DNA of 64,000 bases from Galbula dea (taxonomy: Eukaryota > Chordata > Aves > Piciformes > Galbulidae), in the NCBI GenBank assembly GCA_013399015.1, contig VWZX01001091.1:620001-684000 (forward strand), written 5' to 3'. Numbering within the stretch: the first letter of the stretch is position 1; the number at the start of each line of letters is the position of its first letter. Shown piece after piece: positions 49,789 to 61,803 of this stretch. The position numbers and the translations under genes were made by a program. The notes under the pieces are model-generated. The model searched no databases and was not told the origin of the DNA. It saw nothing but the letters and a program-made list of their open reading frames with translations.

Positions 49789-49818
49789 AAGTTTTGCTGC
49801 CTGGTGATAAAACCAGGC

Positions 49819-49985
49819 TATAAAATGACTTTTTGGAGATTCTCTCAGCCTCGTCAGCGGGATCGATTCTCGTTGGCTTACTACGGCACCAGGAAGCGCA
49901 GAGCTGGCTCTGGGATTTGGGGTCGGATCAGCAGCAGGATTCTGGTGACAATAGCAGCATTCACAAGCTCTGTCAACGCGGCATG
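49819..49985 (+). promoter_or_regulatory. Candidate TATA promoter with CpG pocket
   Basis: A consensus TATAAAA lies at 49819-49825. Starting 27 bases downstream, about 130 bp (49852-49980) contain nine CpG dinucleotides, whereas the surrounding kilobases contain very few. The arrangement is what a TATA-driven first exon with an unmethylated start region would look like. On the plus strand the sequence has overlapping open frames of 60-95 codons with no recognised protein. A second small CpG group (50371-50435) ends in a short ATG frame followed by AAG|GTACTT, a good splice donor, at about 50428-50450. No transcript evidence is available from sequence alone. Confidence 0.3.
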
Positions 49986-50144
49986 GTTTATTTAATTCAG
50001 CAAACACTTAGCTTTGGCAGCAGAGAAAGGCAAAGCAATGTAGACAGAAATATTAAGGTAGAAGTGCAGAGAAAAAAATTTCTCCTGGCTAGACCATGTC
50101 TAGATTCAAAGGCAAATTGAGGGGGGAGCAAGGGAGCAGGATTT

Positions 50145-50164
50145 TTGTTGTTGTTGTTGTTGTT
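50145..50164. repeat. (TTG)n microsatellite
   Basis: Between six and seven TTG units in a row, with no sign of an associated retroelement tail. Confidence 0.9.
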
Positions 50165-53100
50165 ATTCCTGGGTGATTTTCTTTTTTTCTGAAACAGAGT
50201 CCTGTTCTTGTGCTGAGAGTGGCAGAAACATGAAGTGAGGATCATTAAGTGCTGAAGGCTCTGCAGCTGACAGGTTATAGGACAGATTCAGCTGGGTCTT
50301 TTTAACTTTGATTCTCTGCAAACTGAAACACTGCCTCATTTTTTCTCATTGGAGACATTATCTAAGCGGATCGATACGCAGAACAGAAGCGAGTTCAGCT
50401 TTCTGGGAACAGATGCAGCGCTGAAAAGATGAGAAAAAAGGCCCTAAAGGTACTTGACTCTTGAAGAGTTTGGTATTTAAAAAATTGGACTGTGTAAGTG
50501 AAAGATGAAAAACTGTTCCAGTAGAATATGCACTGACACTTTAAAATGGAAGTTTACAAACAAGAGACCCTTTGTTCAGTGGCGCCGTTTACTTGGGGTT
50601 TGGAGGCTTTTTTGTTCCTTTCTGGCTCCAAATTGCCTTAAAGAAACTAAAAATAAATCTTGCTCCAAAATCTTGCTGTAAAGATACTTCTAGGATAAAA
50701 CATGCAAAAAACCCCACATGAACATTATGGGATGTTATGTTTGACCAATTCTCATTTCAGTCGCTTTTGGAATTTGGCAGCAGTGGAGAAGTGGGGCAGA
50801 TCTTCTTGTACATCAGGGAAATGGCCAACACAACCCCAAAACTCAGGTTGCTCAATAAAATGCAAGTGCAGTTATTATTGAGTGTCCCTGACACCTCCAC
50901 ATGACATCCTACTGTCAGGTGTCTTACTTTTTTTTATCTCTTAATGGCTAGCAGCTTTTCTGCATGCATGACTCCATGACCATCACCACAGCTGGCAGAG
51001 GTGCTTGTGCCAGGTGCTGTGAAGTTTGAAGGAAGAAGGACTCCAGGGTACAGCTTTATGGAGATGTCTCCCTGCCTTTCCCAGGGCAGCATCAGCACAG
51101 GCTCCTCAATGCACTCCAGATAATACATATCTAAACTGCAGTCAGCAGAGGTGAGAAGGAAGCTGGACTTGCAGGGCTGACTGAGCAGCTTTGTGTTCTT
51201 CTAATAGTTTCATTTGGTTTAAGCATTCAAAGCCCTACAGACTTAGAGAGATGTCCTTATAGGTTTTATGTAAATGAAATAAAACAGCATTACTCCAAAA
51301 TTCCTGTTGATAAAGCCTCTTCCTTCCACCAGTGTGTCTGAAAGGTCAGATCTACTCGCCATTACTAAAGAGATGGTGCACTGTTCACAAACACCCTCCT
51401 AGGTTAACTTACTATGGTTAATGGTATAGCTTAGCAAAACAGCTTGTTTTCAAGTACAGTAACCTGCATAGATGCAAACCTTCCTTTGGAAAGGCAAAGT
51501 GTAGCCAACAAACCAGCCCAACTGGGAAGATACTGCATTGCCTTACAGCTGCATGAACTAAACACAGACAGAGCAAGGAGGTAACATAAAAAGATGCCCT
51601 GGTTTAGCAGCCTCCTGCCATTCCAGGGAGAGGACTGAGATATTCCCTTAGGAAAATCCCTTACAGCTACCCAGCTTGGCTATCAACTTGCAATAAGGAT
51701 ATTTTCAATCCTCAAAACCAAAGTGTTACCGCACACTGTGCATGCTGTATGGCCAAAGTGAGTGATGTTGCTCTGAGAGGTCCCCACTGGGTTGCCACTA
51801 CCCTCCACATGAGCTAATCAGAGAGCATAAGCAGCTCCTATAAGTTGAAATGACACATATATTTAGTATTTGTGACTATTATGGACCTGCAGTGTTAGCA
51901 TTGCCAAGCAAAAGGTATGCCAAGTACGCTTCGCCTGAGTGAAGAAAGGGGGAAAGCAAGGTTTCTCCTGCAGCAAGGCAGGGAACTGTATTGATAGCCC
52001 AGCAAAAGGAGATCTAGTCTGGAACCTCGTGGGTTTGCTTGCCTTGGCCACTGCTTTGGCCACAGAGATGTTCAGCCTGAATACATCTGCTATATGTATC
52101 CATCCATGTATACACACATAGAGGTGTACACGAAGGCTCTAACTGGGATTTAAGTTCTTCTGTGCACCTCACAGTACAAGTACAGAGGATACCATGAGCC
52201 TGCTCCAAAAGGCAAGTCTCTGAAACAACAAGCAAGGATTAATGTTAGGCAACTGCTGCCAAGACTGCTGAAAGTATGTGTCTGAAAATTCTTTCATTGT
52301 CCCTTGTGCTGGAAGCTGAGAGATCAGGAATGAGCAAACGGCCTCTTTCAAACAACTTTGCACAGGACCCTAAGCCTGGCAGCACAGCAGTGGCTCTGGC
52401 AATCAGCTCCTCAGCTTCCTCCATGAAGAGTTTCTGGGTTTTTCCCTTTACTGAGGAACAACCAACTTTAAACTCTTCTAGATCTTGGTCAATGCTGTTT
52501 TCTTTTTGTGTCGCTGGCATCATGTCTGAGTCTCATAAGAGTAAGACCAAGAAACAGCATGTTGCCGTGGGGCAGTTTTCAGACCATCCATCTGTTGCAT
52601 GTAACTTCATGGGCAGAAGGGCCTGATCCATCCAGCACAGAGGAAAAGGCTTCCCAGAGACCATAGGCTATGTTATGTCTGGTGGTCAGGCCTCAGGCTG
52701 CCATAAGCCTCTACTAAGCTTTGCTTTCAGATCTGAACACCTAGCAAGCTCTTCCAGCCCTAGGATGGCCAGAGAGCCATTTTCAAAGATTTTCACCCTC
52801 ATCTTTCATCCATCTTCTTTGATGCCACCTGGATCAGCCACCAGTTGTACCTGAGCATCCCCATCTGCAGGAAAGGAACTGCCTTGTCACCTCTCCCCTT
52901 CCTGGCTGGTGTAATGGCTTCCCATTGCCTGCCCAACAGCCAGGCTTCTCTCCTGCCCCACTGTGCCATGTGGTCTCTGCCTGGCCCATCTTCCCTCAAA
53001 ACCACTTCCAACAGTCCTACCACAGCATGGACATTTTGTTCCTGGGCCTGATGGTAGCTTATGCCATTCTGGGATCCTCCAGCCACACAACCATCCTGAA

Positions 53101-53251
53101 GGAAGCTGAGCCCCTTGGTCAATCTCAAGCTGTGCTTTTTCCACATCACCCAAGTGATGGCCATCATTTAGGCTCCTAGCAGAACAAAAGGGGCAGAGAA
53201 GTTAAAAGTTAACTATTGCATGCTCACTAAATTATGTTATATTAATCTAGT

Positions 53252-53542
53252 TGTAGTGAGATGGGAGCTGGGTTTCCAGTGATAGCACAAGAGGAAATGG
53301 CCTCAAGTTGCACCAGGGCAGGTTTAGATTAGATATCAAGAAAAATTTCTCCATAGAAATAGCTGTTAGGTATTGGCAGAGGCTGCCCAGGGCAGTGGTG
53401 GAGTCAGCATCCCTGGAGGTGTTTAAAAAGCATATAGAGGTACTTAGGGACATGGTTTAATGGCATGGTGGTGATAGGCTGACAACTGGACTTGATGATC
53501 TTAGAGGTCTCTTCCAGCCTTAATTATTCTGTGATTCTGTGA
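53252..53542 (+). mobile_element. CR1 LINE 3' fragment
   Basis: This plus-strand CR1 tail runs from agttgtagtgagatggg to attctgtgattctgtgaa. It belongs to the subfamily of the copies at 40005 and 44658, sharing tttagattagatatcaag and the gtgatag 3' block. The sense ORF2 frame is interrupted. Confidence 0.92.
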
Positions 53543-56500
53543 ATCTCTCCATTATCACTAAGGATGGATCTCAGAATCATCATGAAAACTGTTGCTGCAG
53601 CTGTTTCCTTCTCTCCCCTACAGCAAATGGGTATTTGTGCTTTTGATGGGAGAAGGCACAAAGGATCCCTTGCTTACCTGACAGATGACAGCCACTGTAG
53701 GTAGGTGCCCTTAGCCTGGGCTGAGAGCCCAGAGGGAGCTCTTGCCTTTGCACAAAGCCCTGCTGAACTGGCATGCAGACATTGGCCCAAGCATGATAGT
53801 TACAGGCATTGCTCCACAGGGAGTTATATTTAATGCAGGGACCTAAATGATACAGCAGATGAGGACAACTCCGTTTGAAAAGGCTTACAAGGTGACACCT
53901 GTTTCCCAGGTCACAGTCAGGACTTTTGAAGGCACATAGGTTTTACAGGCTCCTGAACAAAGCAACATTAATAGGACTCCCTCCTCTGCCTGGGCACTGG
54001 GCACAAGGCAGCTGCCCTGGTGCCTGGCTTGAAATTAGCAGCAGCTCCCAGGGGATGTTGCAGGCTTCCCCAGCTGAAGGCAGAGTTCCCAGGGGAGGCT
54101 GTGCAGCAATAAAAATGGGCACAAAAGTGTGACTGAGGGGACAGAGATCTTCTGAGAGGTGATAAGGAGCCAAAGGATAACTCATTTCCCCAGATGAGGA
54201 TAACTCAAATAAGTTCAATGGTAGGAGCTTCCTACAAAGCAGAAGCTCCCCTGGAGCAGAGACCTGCTAATTCAGACAGCATCTCGTACACCACAGAGAC
54301 TGTGTGAGCTCCTCTATAAACTGGGGTGGGGAGCAGGTGGGCAGATGTTCCTGCCCAAATCAGACCTTCATTCAGACCCACAACATCAGATCCACCAGCA
54401 CAGGTCAGAGTGCAGGTTAAATGAAATCAGCTCAATGCACAAGAGCTTGCATAAAGCAACGGACCTGAACACCCCCAAAAGCTGCTCTGCACCCTTCCTC
54501 TGGATCTGCCTCTGGAGTCTTTTTAAAACACCACAGTAGTTCCTAAAGCACCACCAGCATTTTAATACCTAGATACAAAATCTTCTAGTGGGAGGTTTTG
54601 TAAACCCTCCTGTTGAGTTTAGTGAACCACAAACTACCTTAAAAATCCAACATAAAATTAAAGAGTTCCCTGTTCATAGCTCTAAGTAGGGAACCAGGTA
54701 ATTAATATATAGCCTAATCTACAGCTTCTGCTACTCTTACAGAGCTCTAGTGCTTTGGCCTGCAGCCCCTTTGCTTTAATTGCTCTCACTAAAGATAGCA
54801 CTCTTCTAATGCAAAATAATCTGATGAATCCTACACCTGTATGAGGGCTAAATGCAGGAAAAAGAAGAGAGCTCAGCACAAGGTGTTTGCTTGCATTCAA
54901 GAGAGAACAGAAAGGTTTACTGGAAGCCAAAATCGTACATTGCAAAAGAAATCAAACCCCATTAAAATCTTATTTTTCTAGTTGTCTAATACTGGTTGTG
55001 CCATGATTAATGTTTCATGGATGGTCTTTTGTTAACCCATAATGTCAAGCCACAGCCTGTCTGCATGCCTGTTAAACCCTCCTTAAAGAAATATAAATAC
55101 CATGCAACACTTCTGAGCTTTCTCCTATAAAGATTTTGTTTTATGAAACACTATTTAGATGCTTCATGGCCAAGAAACATAAATAAATGTTATAAAAACT
55201 AGCCTTGGCTGCAAAAGAGGTTTGGAAGACTGAATACCTCAAGGGACAGACAAATAAACCAGGGAAAGTTCTATTTCATTATCAACATAGTAAAGGCATA
55301 CCCACACAGGCTGGTATTAATCTTGGTTATAGCTTGGGGCCAGCAACTGCTGGCATGCTGCAAATCCAAATTGTGAAGAGGAAAAAGAAAAGCTGATCCT
55401 CTTGAATGATATATTAAATCTCATTTTAAGTTAGATCGGATTGCAGACATCTGACTGTTCTGTCACAGCCCACATTTGGGTCAGTTTCTGCACTTTTTGA
55501 TTTCCCACTCTGCACTTTTCTGCTGCATTACCTTTGTGTGCCTGGAAGGGCTGCCTTCAATTGGAGGTTCAGGGACTTTTTAAGCTGCAGGTTGTATCCA
55601 ACCGGTCATGCTACATAGCCAAGACAAATTTGCTTAATTATTTTCTGAATCCATTTGTCATTTCAGCCTCCATAGCATCTTATGGGAAGGAGCTTCATAA
55701 TTTAATTACAGACTGTGTAAAAAGGTACTGAAATTAGTAGAAGCTATTCTATTTTTTTAGCCAAGAAAAGTATTCTGAGCTGAAGTCCTTCATTTTGTTG
55801 ATACACCTTCCTGGGTGAGCAAGGATGGTTAGTTCTGCTGCTGGAGGTTCACCTGGAGATGCAAGTTTTACATCTCCTCCTTCCTTCTGACCAGCATAAA
55901 GCAGGAGAGGAGCTAAGGTAGAAACAAGAGAGAAGGGACTGCTTTCTGCAGAGATATGCAAGCCAGAAGGTGGTTGATTGATCACAGCATGATGGCCCCA
56001 CCTGGCAGATGAGCAACAACAGCCATGATCTGGACTCATCTGGCTTCAACCTTCCACAAGTCAGCTGACTGGTCAATAGGTCCCTCTTTCTCATTACCAT
56101 TCTCCAGCTTAGGCAGGGCTTACCTCCAGGAGGGCTGAGCACCCACAGCTGTGGCTGAACTCAGCAGGAACTGCAAGCGGTCTGCAAGAGAGACTCAGGC
56201 CAGCACCACATGGAAATTTTATGATGGCAAGCACAACCACTCACTTGTTGTTGCTTCAAGTTTTCTCCTCTACCCCATGCTGTCTTTAATGTCACTCCCC
56301 ACTTTTTCCGCTCAATCTCATCTCTAGGTCTCTGCTACAGCATAATTTTGAGTCAAGGTCAGCAGAATTTGACACAGACCTTCTCATGTGTGGAGTTCAC
56401 CCTCCTTTGACAACCCAGCCACGCCTGCAGGACTTTTGCTCACATCTCATTACTTCCCTCAGCCTTAAAGAGCCTTTCTGAGATTCTGAATTGCAAGCTG

Positions 56501-57682
56501 AAACCACTAGTTTTCCCAGGACACGGACAGGGTAGCCCAGGAGACCCACGCAAGGGAGAACTGAACTAATGGGGAAACAACTTGGACCGATCTTGCTCTC
56601 CATCCAAAGGTGAGCCCTAACTGCAGTCTCCTCACTCCCTGCCTCTCTGCCTTCCAGTCATTGTCAAGATGTGTATTTTTGGGCAGTTACCAGACCCAAA
56701 ACCATGAAGCTGTAACGCTGTGATGACAAGGCTCTGAACAACACCCCAGACACCTGCCAACACCTAACTGTCTTCTTGTGGCACTTCCTATCAAACACCG
56801 CTGCCTGTGACTGGCATTCAGCTGTTGCTGCTAAAGAGCTCTGTTGAGCAAACTGACTGGATTTACTTTCCTGGGTAGAGGGAGATTGTACTTTAAACTA
56901 AGACTCACCTGCAAAAAACTCCCTCAGCAAGAAGGAAAATTCACCACCTCGTTACTGGCTTCAAACGATTCCCCCGGGAGAGTGCCGTGCATTTCTCAGA
57001 GAGCAGCAAGCTCCCTGGTACAGCTCTGCTGCTGTTCCCCCTCCCCATCCAGCTGCGTATGGGCGATGGACTTGGTCAGACAGAGGTCAGAGAATGAAAA
57101 GGGAGCACACATTCACTGCATTGCTGAACTGTCTCACTAACCCGGGAGATGCCTCCCACACTCCCATGCCATTAGTGCACAGCTGCCGCTGGAAAGTTGC
57201 CCACAGAGCCTCCCTCCCCTCCCACCTCTTTCAAAGGACCTTGTCTGGAGCTACCAGACTTCTGCTGGTAATATTTGTCAGGGCACAGAGGACTACTGCC
57301 ACTTAAAAACAACTGAGGGATTACAAGATGCTTTGATTTTGTTGGGAGCACAGAAAGGGAATGATTGCCATTCCAAAAGCTAGGAGGAAAGGCTGGTGCA
57401 CACTCAACTCTGCATGTTCATTATATATTTGGCAGAAAGTATCAATTGCTTTATGCTGAGCTCCAAAACAGGCCTAGCCATAGTCATGCCAAGGGCTTTT
57501 GTAGAAGGATGACTTCTTCACAAAGCACCTCACGTACTTCTGGGGCTACGGATACTAATTTTGCACTGTACAAGCAAGTAACAATAAGAAATAAACATTT
57601 TCAGCATAAAGCTTCCAACAATGTGTGCATGAAACTCCCTTAGCTCACAAAAGCCCCTTGGTGCCTTTCCTTGGTGCACCCA
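53543..57682. other. Unique non-coding DNA, no gene seen
   Basis: No coding region is supported; open frames do not exceed about 98 codons. AT-rich sequence around 54950-55200 and an old LINE-like fragment near 55.6 kb are the only structures noted. Confidence 0.65.
55590..55735 (-). mobile_element. Ancient CR1/L3-like LINE fragment
   Basis: Read on the minus strand from about 55735, the sequence gives YLFTQSVIKLWSSFP. This fits the conserved FFTxRVVxxWNxLP block at the end of CR1-superfamily ORF2. The following minus-strand sequence has stops and no clear matches. The low similarity to the young CR1 copies in the window suggests an old CR1 or L3-type element. The limits are approximate. Confidence 0.4.
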
Positions 57683-57935
57683 AGAATCACAGAATCACAG
57701 AACGTTAGGGGTTGGAAGAGACCTCTGGAGATCATCCAGTCCAACCCTCCTGCCAGAGCAGGTTACAGAGACAGAGACTCCACCACCTCCCTAGGCAGCC
57801 TGTTCCAGTGTTCCACCACCCTCAAAGTAATGAAGTTCCTCCTTATGTTTAGAAGGAACATCCTATGTTCCAGTTTGCACCTGTTACCTCTTCTTCTGCC
57901 GCTGGACATCGCTGAAAAAGAGCTTGACCTAAAAA
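57683..57935 (-). mobile_element. CR1 LINE 3' fragment
   Basis: This minus-strand CR1 tail has its 3' terminus at about 57683 (aagaatcacagaatcacaga on the plus strand) and contains ccaccacctccctaggcagc, the complement of the LPREVV-coding block. It is 5'-truncated near 57935. It is similar in subfamily to the copy at 42275. Confidence 0.9.
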
Positions 57936-59929
57936 GTCAGTGTGAGATGCACTGGCACTGCTGAGAGCAAAACTGGAGAACCAGAAGCAGGACTCTATCA
58001 GAAAGGCCACTGAAAACCTTCCCATGGACACTGCCTCCAGGTGCAGCATCCTGGCTCTTGGGGATGGAGAAAGTCTCATCCATTTTGGGACGTGTATAAC
58101 ATTATTTATTCAGTAGCAGAACTTCCCCCTCTCAGAAAGTAGGAAATGTTGATATAAACAGGCAAAACTGCTACTCTGCAATTAAAACACACTACTTCAG
58201 CCAGAATCTCCCTTAAGTGTAGTGTCCAACAAAACTACTAAAGTTTGGATTTGCAAAGACCCCCTCAGGGATGCAGTACTCTTACTGCCTTTGAACATCT
58301 TTTTTGGTCCTTTCAAAAATTTCAGCCTAAAAATCCCTGCTGGGGGGCAGCACGTTACTGTGCTCTTTTCAGGTCTTACCTTTAATACAACATTAACCTC
58401 CTACTTTGCATTCACCCACACATGACTTTCTGGGTGAGGTTCTGAGACTAAGTCCTGGCTCCCCTTTCATCCACAGGCTGTGGATTATCTGATCTGATGA
58501 GTCATCAGAAATAATCCTGCAATGGCACTGCTCGATGTAAGGGTTAGTTTGCAAACTTCTTTGTGTCACCATTTACTTGAATAAACGATGCCACTTCCCC
58601 TGTATTTTATCTTGTGCTTAAACAACTAAGAAGAAAGCAGCCCCTGAACTGCTAACTGTTTTAATCTCAAAACAATTTATTTGTGAGACCTGAGCCACCA
58701 GTGCCTTCCTTTAAACAAAAGCTCTTACAGTAAAACTGTGCTGCTGAGATTTGCCCACTCAAATCTCATAAAGCCCATGTTGTTGCAAGGGCTAAGAAAA
58801 CCTAGCTCTTTAAATGGACTAATTCTGGGCTAAGAACATTAATGGCATCCCAGAACTGGAAAGCTGGATGTGCAAATTAAAAAGCAAAAAGCACATATAC
58901 ACTCTTAATATCCTAATACCGATTACATGTGATCTCTTTCAAAGTAGCTTTAAATGAGAAGTGCAGTTACTCTTTGCTAGAGCTTCTAGAAACACAGCCA
59001 GGATGCTCTTTGTTGTGATTTTAACCAAAATGTGTCTGCATTTCATAAAGACTCATAATAACTGAGTTTTCCAAACCACCACACTTTATTCCCTTTTAGG
59101 TTTTTCTTCCATTCCAAGCATGAACCTGCAGCAAATATGGAGCTGTTCCCTACACTCAGCAGCAGCATCCTCTCAACTTGACTCAACCATGCACCTTGGG
59201 AAAGAAGCCCTCTTAGCCACCATGAGGGAAATGATGTGGATGGTGAGAAACCCTCCCCACACCACCCCAAGACTGCCAGGGGCCAGCATCACTGCTTCAT
59301 CATTCGGGAGCCTAGAGCTCCAGCAGCTCCTAGAGACCATTGCAGGCCAATGAGCAGCTGGGGTCATGGGGCTGCAGGCCACAGTGTCTGCAACCAAAAC
59401 CCGGATCCAAATGCAAGTCACAGCAGCTGTCTGGACACTGCGTTAGCCAAAGCACTGAACAGGGGCCGCACTGCCAAAGGGACCTGGTACAATACACTTT
59501 GGGTTTTGACCAAAAAACATCCAGAACTGTCCTATGCCATTCATCAGAGGAGCAGCAAGCCACACATTGTATTTCTTCTCACAGGGGAAAAAGAGGCTTA
59601 GAAGTATTATTGTTGTTTTAGAGGTGAGGAACAGGTCTGTATTTCTAAATAAATTCCTGCACCCTGAGGCAGCTCGGGGCTGGCTCCCTGGTGGTGTGTG
59701 TGGGAGACAGCAGTGATAACGCTGCAGAGCCCAGAACTAATTGTCGCATCCCTGCTTACCCTCCACCCTGACAGAGGAGGATTTATTTGCTTCATAAGGA
59801 TTTTGGGAATTCAGCCCATATATTCAGTTTGCACATAAATCACAGATGTTATCTACATAGGGTGGCAAACTCAGACCCAGGGAATGTGCATAATTTGTTC
59901 ACATTGTTGCCTCCAAAAAAGCACTGCAG
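57936..59929. other. Unique DNA, no confident gene
   Basis: The segment 59100-59640 is GC-richer and has overlapping open frames on both strands up to 121 codons. One plus-strand frame (59120 to about 59444) with a single TGA at 59351 reads like an amphipathic helix (LELQQLLETIAGQ and on), but no family was recognised. The rest shows nothing beyond the AP-1-like palindrome at 58494. Confidence 0.5.
58494..58508. promoter_or_regulatory. Palindromic AP-1/Maf-like site
   Basis: CTGATGAGTCATCAG is a perfect odd palindrome with 7-base arms centred on a TGAGTCA core. TGAGTCA is the consensus binding sequence for AP-1 (Fos/Jun) and, with flanks, for small Maf/NFE2-type dimers. The site lies 1.7 kb from the CpG island and is a candidate enhancer element only. 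Confidence 0.4.
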
Positions 59930-60058
59930 ATCACAGAATCACAGAGTCGTTCAGGTCAGGAGAGACGCCTAAGATCACCAAGTCCAACCATCAAACTATC
60001 ACCAACCATGCAACTAAACCATGTCCCTAAGTACCACATCTATACGTTCATTTGAGAG
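59930..60058 (-). mobile_element. Short CR1 LINE 3' fragment
   Basis: This minus-strand CR1 terminus starts gatcacagaatcacagagtc on the plus strand and ends about 130 bp later after accatgtccctaagtaccac. It is truncated before the ORF2 coding part and lies at the left shore of the CpG island. Confidence 0.85.
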
Positions 60059-60340
60059 ATTTTGAAGTCTGACATCCTTTTTTTTTGTGCTTTGCAGTGC
60101 TGGAGGAGCAGTGGGAGCCCAGAGGTGGGTGGCCATCCCCATGTACCCAGGATGGATAGGGTGGTTGTGTGCCCCCTGGACTTCATCCCTACCATCCTTG
60201 GACCTCAACACCGTGGTGCACCTCAGCAGCAGGCAGCATGTCGCATCGGGGAGCCACCGGGCACAGCGTGGGCTACCACAAAGGATTGCCTTCTCCCTCC
60301 CCACAGCACACCTCGGGGGACCACCCTCGACATTTCCTTA

Positions 60341-60350
60341 GGGGGGGCGG
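60341..60350 (+). promoter_or_regulatory. GC box
   Basis: GGGGGGGCGG matches the Sp1/KLF consensus core GGGCGG and lies near the left edge of the CpG island. Confidence 0.5.
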
Positions 60351-60584
60351 AGAAGAACCCTCAGAGGCTTTGCCTGGGAAGAGTTTCTCCAAAGTGGCAC
60401 CGGCCTCTCGGGCTGGTGGTGGAAAGGAAGAGGCGTGGGGAGGGGATTTCCTGCCGCTTTCCCGTTTCTTGTTCAATACAACGCCGTTTACCCCGGGGGC
60501 AGAGATGCGCGATCGGGCAGCTCAACCCGCTGGGCTTCGGTGGCTTCAAATAAAAGGGGGTTAGATTTGCTTTTGGTGTTTTTC

Positions 60585-60612
60585 GGTTGGTTGGTTGGTT
60601 GTTGTCGTTGTT
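60585..60612. repeat. (GGTT)n low-complexity run
   Basis: Four GGTT units are followed by degenerate GTT units. Confidence 0.8.
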
Positions 60613-61064
60613 TTCCCCTCAGAAAATAGTTGCAACTCCCTTTGCAACAATATATTTTATTTTTCCATCCACTCCATCCCGCCCGCTCCCTTCCCACCAT
60701 GTGCGCAGCGCTCCGCTCCTTCTCTGCCATCCCTCCGGGCTCTCATGAGTCCGGCGGATTTCTTTGGGTTTCTTTTTGTATTCTTCTTCTTCATGACTAT
60801 TTATTGTTATTTTTTTATTATTATTATTTCCACTGCACATTTCGGCTCCAGCTCCCCAAACTCTTTGATCTCCCCCCTCCTAACCCTCCCCACTGTCTCC
60901 TTACCCGGAAGAAAACCCTTCCCGGCTCAGCTGGGAGCTCGGCACACACGTGGGCTCCCTGGCGAGCTTCCATGCTCCTGCCAAATTTAGTCACACAAAG
61001 GGCCCGGGGGGAGCCGGGGAGGGATGAAAGGAGCCGCCGGCGGGACATCAAAGGCGCCGCCGCT

Positions 61065-61105
61065 CCGCCCCGCTCCCTCCCTCCCTCCCCGATATGGGGG
61101 CGGGG
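61065..61105. promoter_or_regulatory. Pair of GC boxes in opposite orientation
   Basis: CCGCCCCG (61065-61072) and GGGGGCGGGG (61096-61105) flank a TCCC repeat. Paired Sp1/KLF-type sites with CpG-dense flanks mark this as one of the likelier start-site regions in the island. Confidence 0.45.
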
Positions 61106-61409
61106 TGCGGCGGATGGAGCTTCGCACGCCAGGCTGTCCCGTGTGTGTGAACCCCATCCACCCGAGTGGTGTTGGGGGGATGCCCTTGGGAACCTGGTTC
61201 ACCGCTTTTCCATGCGGGCAGCCCCCCCCCTTGAAGCTCTACGGGGGTCATCCCGCTGCACACACACACCCTCCCCCGGTAATGCTCGGCTTGCCCCCGG
61301 GGTGGGTTTCCATTCGCCATTCGCTCACCCCCCCACACACACACAGGGAACGGGCGAGATGGGCTGGCCGTCGGGGAGTGCGAGGACATCCTGAAGGGTG
61401 AAAGGCGAT

Positions 61410-61660
61410 AAAAAACAAGCAAACAAACAAACAAAAACCAAAAGGAAAAAAAGGAAGGACAAAAAAGAAAGAAAGAAAGAAAGAAAGTCTAAAACGCCAA
61501 AATCCAAACAACCGAAAAAAACCTAAAATACAAAAAGGTCCAAAAGGAAATAAAATAATATCCAAACAAACAAAAAAAACCAAACCAAGCCAAACCAAAA
61601 GAAACCCAAGCAAACATGCGAAAATACTAAAAAAGGATAAAATGAAATGAAATTAAGAGC
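61410..61660. repeat. A-rich, T-poor low-complexity tract in the CpG island
   Basis: About 250 bp consist mostly of A with C and G, with CAAA repeats (61418-61438), six AAAG units (61464-61487) and AACC-type repeats, and very little T until about 61620. The complementary strand is a near-continuous polypyrimidine. It separates two CpG-dense halves of the island. Confidence 0.8.
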
Positions 61661-61791
61661 CCAACACCCCAAACCAAGAGACAGCCCATGCTGAAGCCGC
61701 GGGGCAGCGGTGCGGTGCCGGATACCGGCAGGCAACGGGCATGGCGGAGGGCGCGCTCCCGGCGGGGTCCTGCCGCGACACCGCGGGGAGA

Positions 61792-61803
61792 CCCCCCCCC
61801 CCC
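61792..61803. repeat. C12 homopolymer
   Basis: Twelve consecutive C (G12 on the minus strand), next to other G/C tracts. The run length is uncertain and the site is prone to sequencing error. Confidence 0.85.

Larger units (their letters stand above)
45085..53251. other. Unique DNA; small repeats and a candidate promoter
   Basis: No supported coding gene. Listed separately are a 12-bp hairpin and degenerate duplicate near 45.7-45.9 kb, an AC microsatellite, and a TATA plus CpG pocket near 49.8 kb. The part from 52799 to 53167 has open frames on both strands (up to 122 codons, minus) because it is GC-richer, but no protein was recognised. Confidence 0.6.

Noticed and set aside
52799..53167. 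Open frames on both strands up to 122 codons, considered as a processed pseudogene
   Set aside because: None of the three plus frames or the minus frames gave a recognisable protein, and no poly-A tail or exon-like borders were seen.
60062..60553. A 163-codon plus frame at the left edge of the CpG island
   Set aside because: It starts at a CR1 border, overlaps other frames and has no recognised domain or splice context.
60630..61394. A 254-codon plus-strand open frame, the longest gap-free one in the window
   Set aside because: It lies in the CpG island, overlaps long frames on both strands, starts in T-rich low-complexity sequence and has no recognisable domain. GC-rich composition explains its length.
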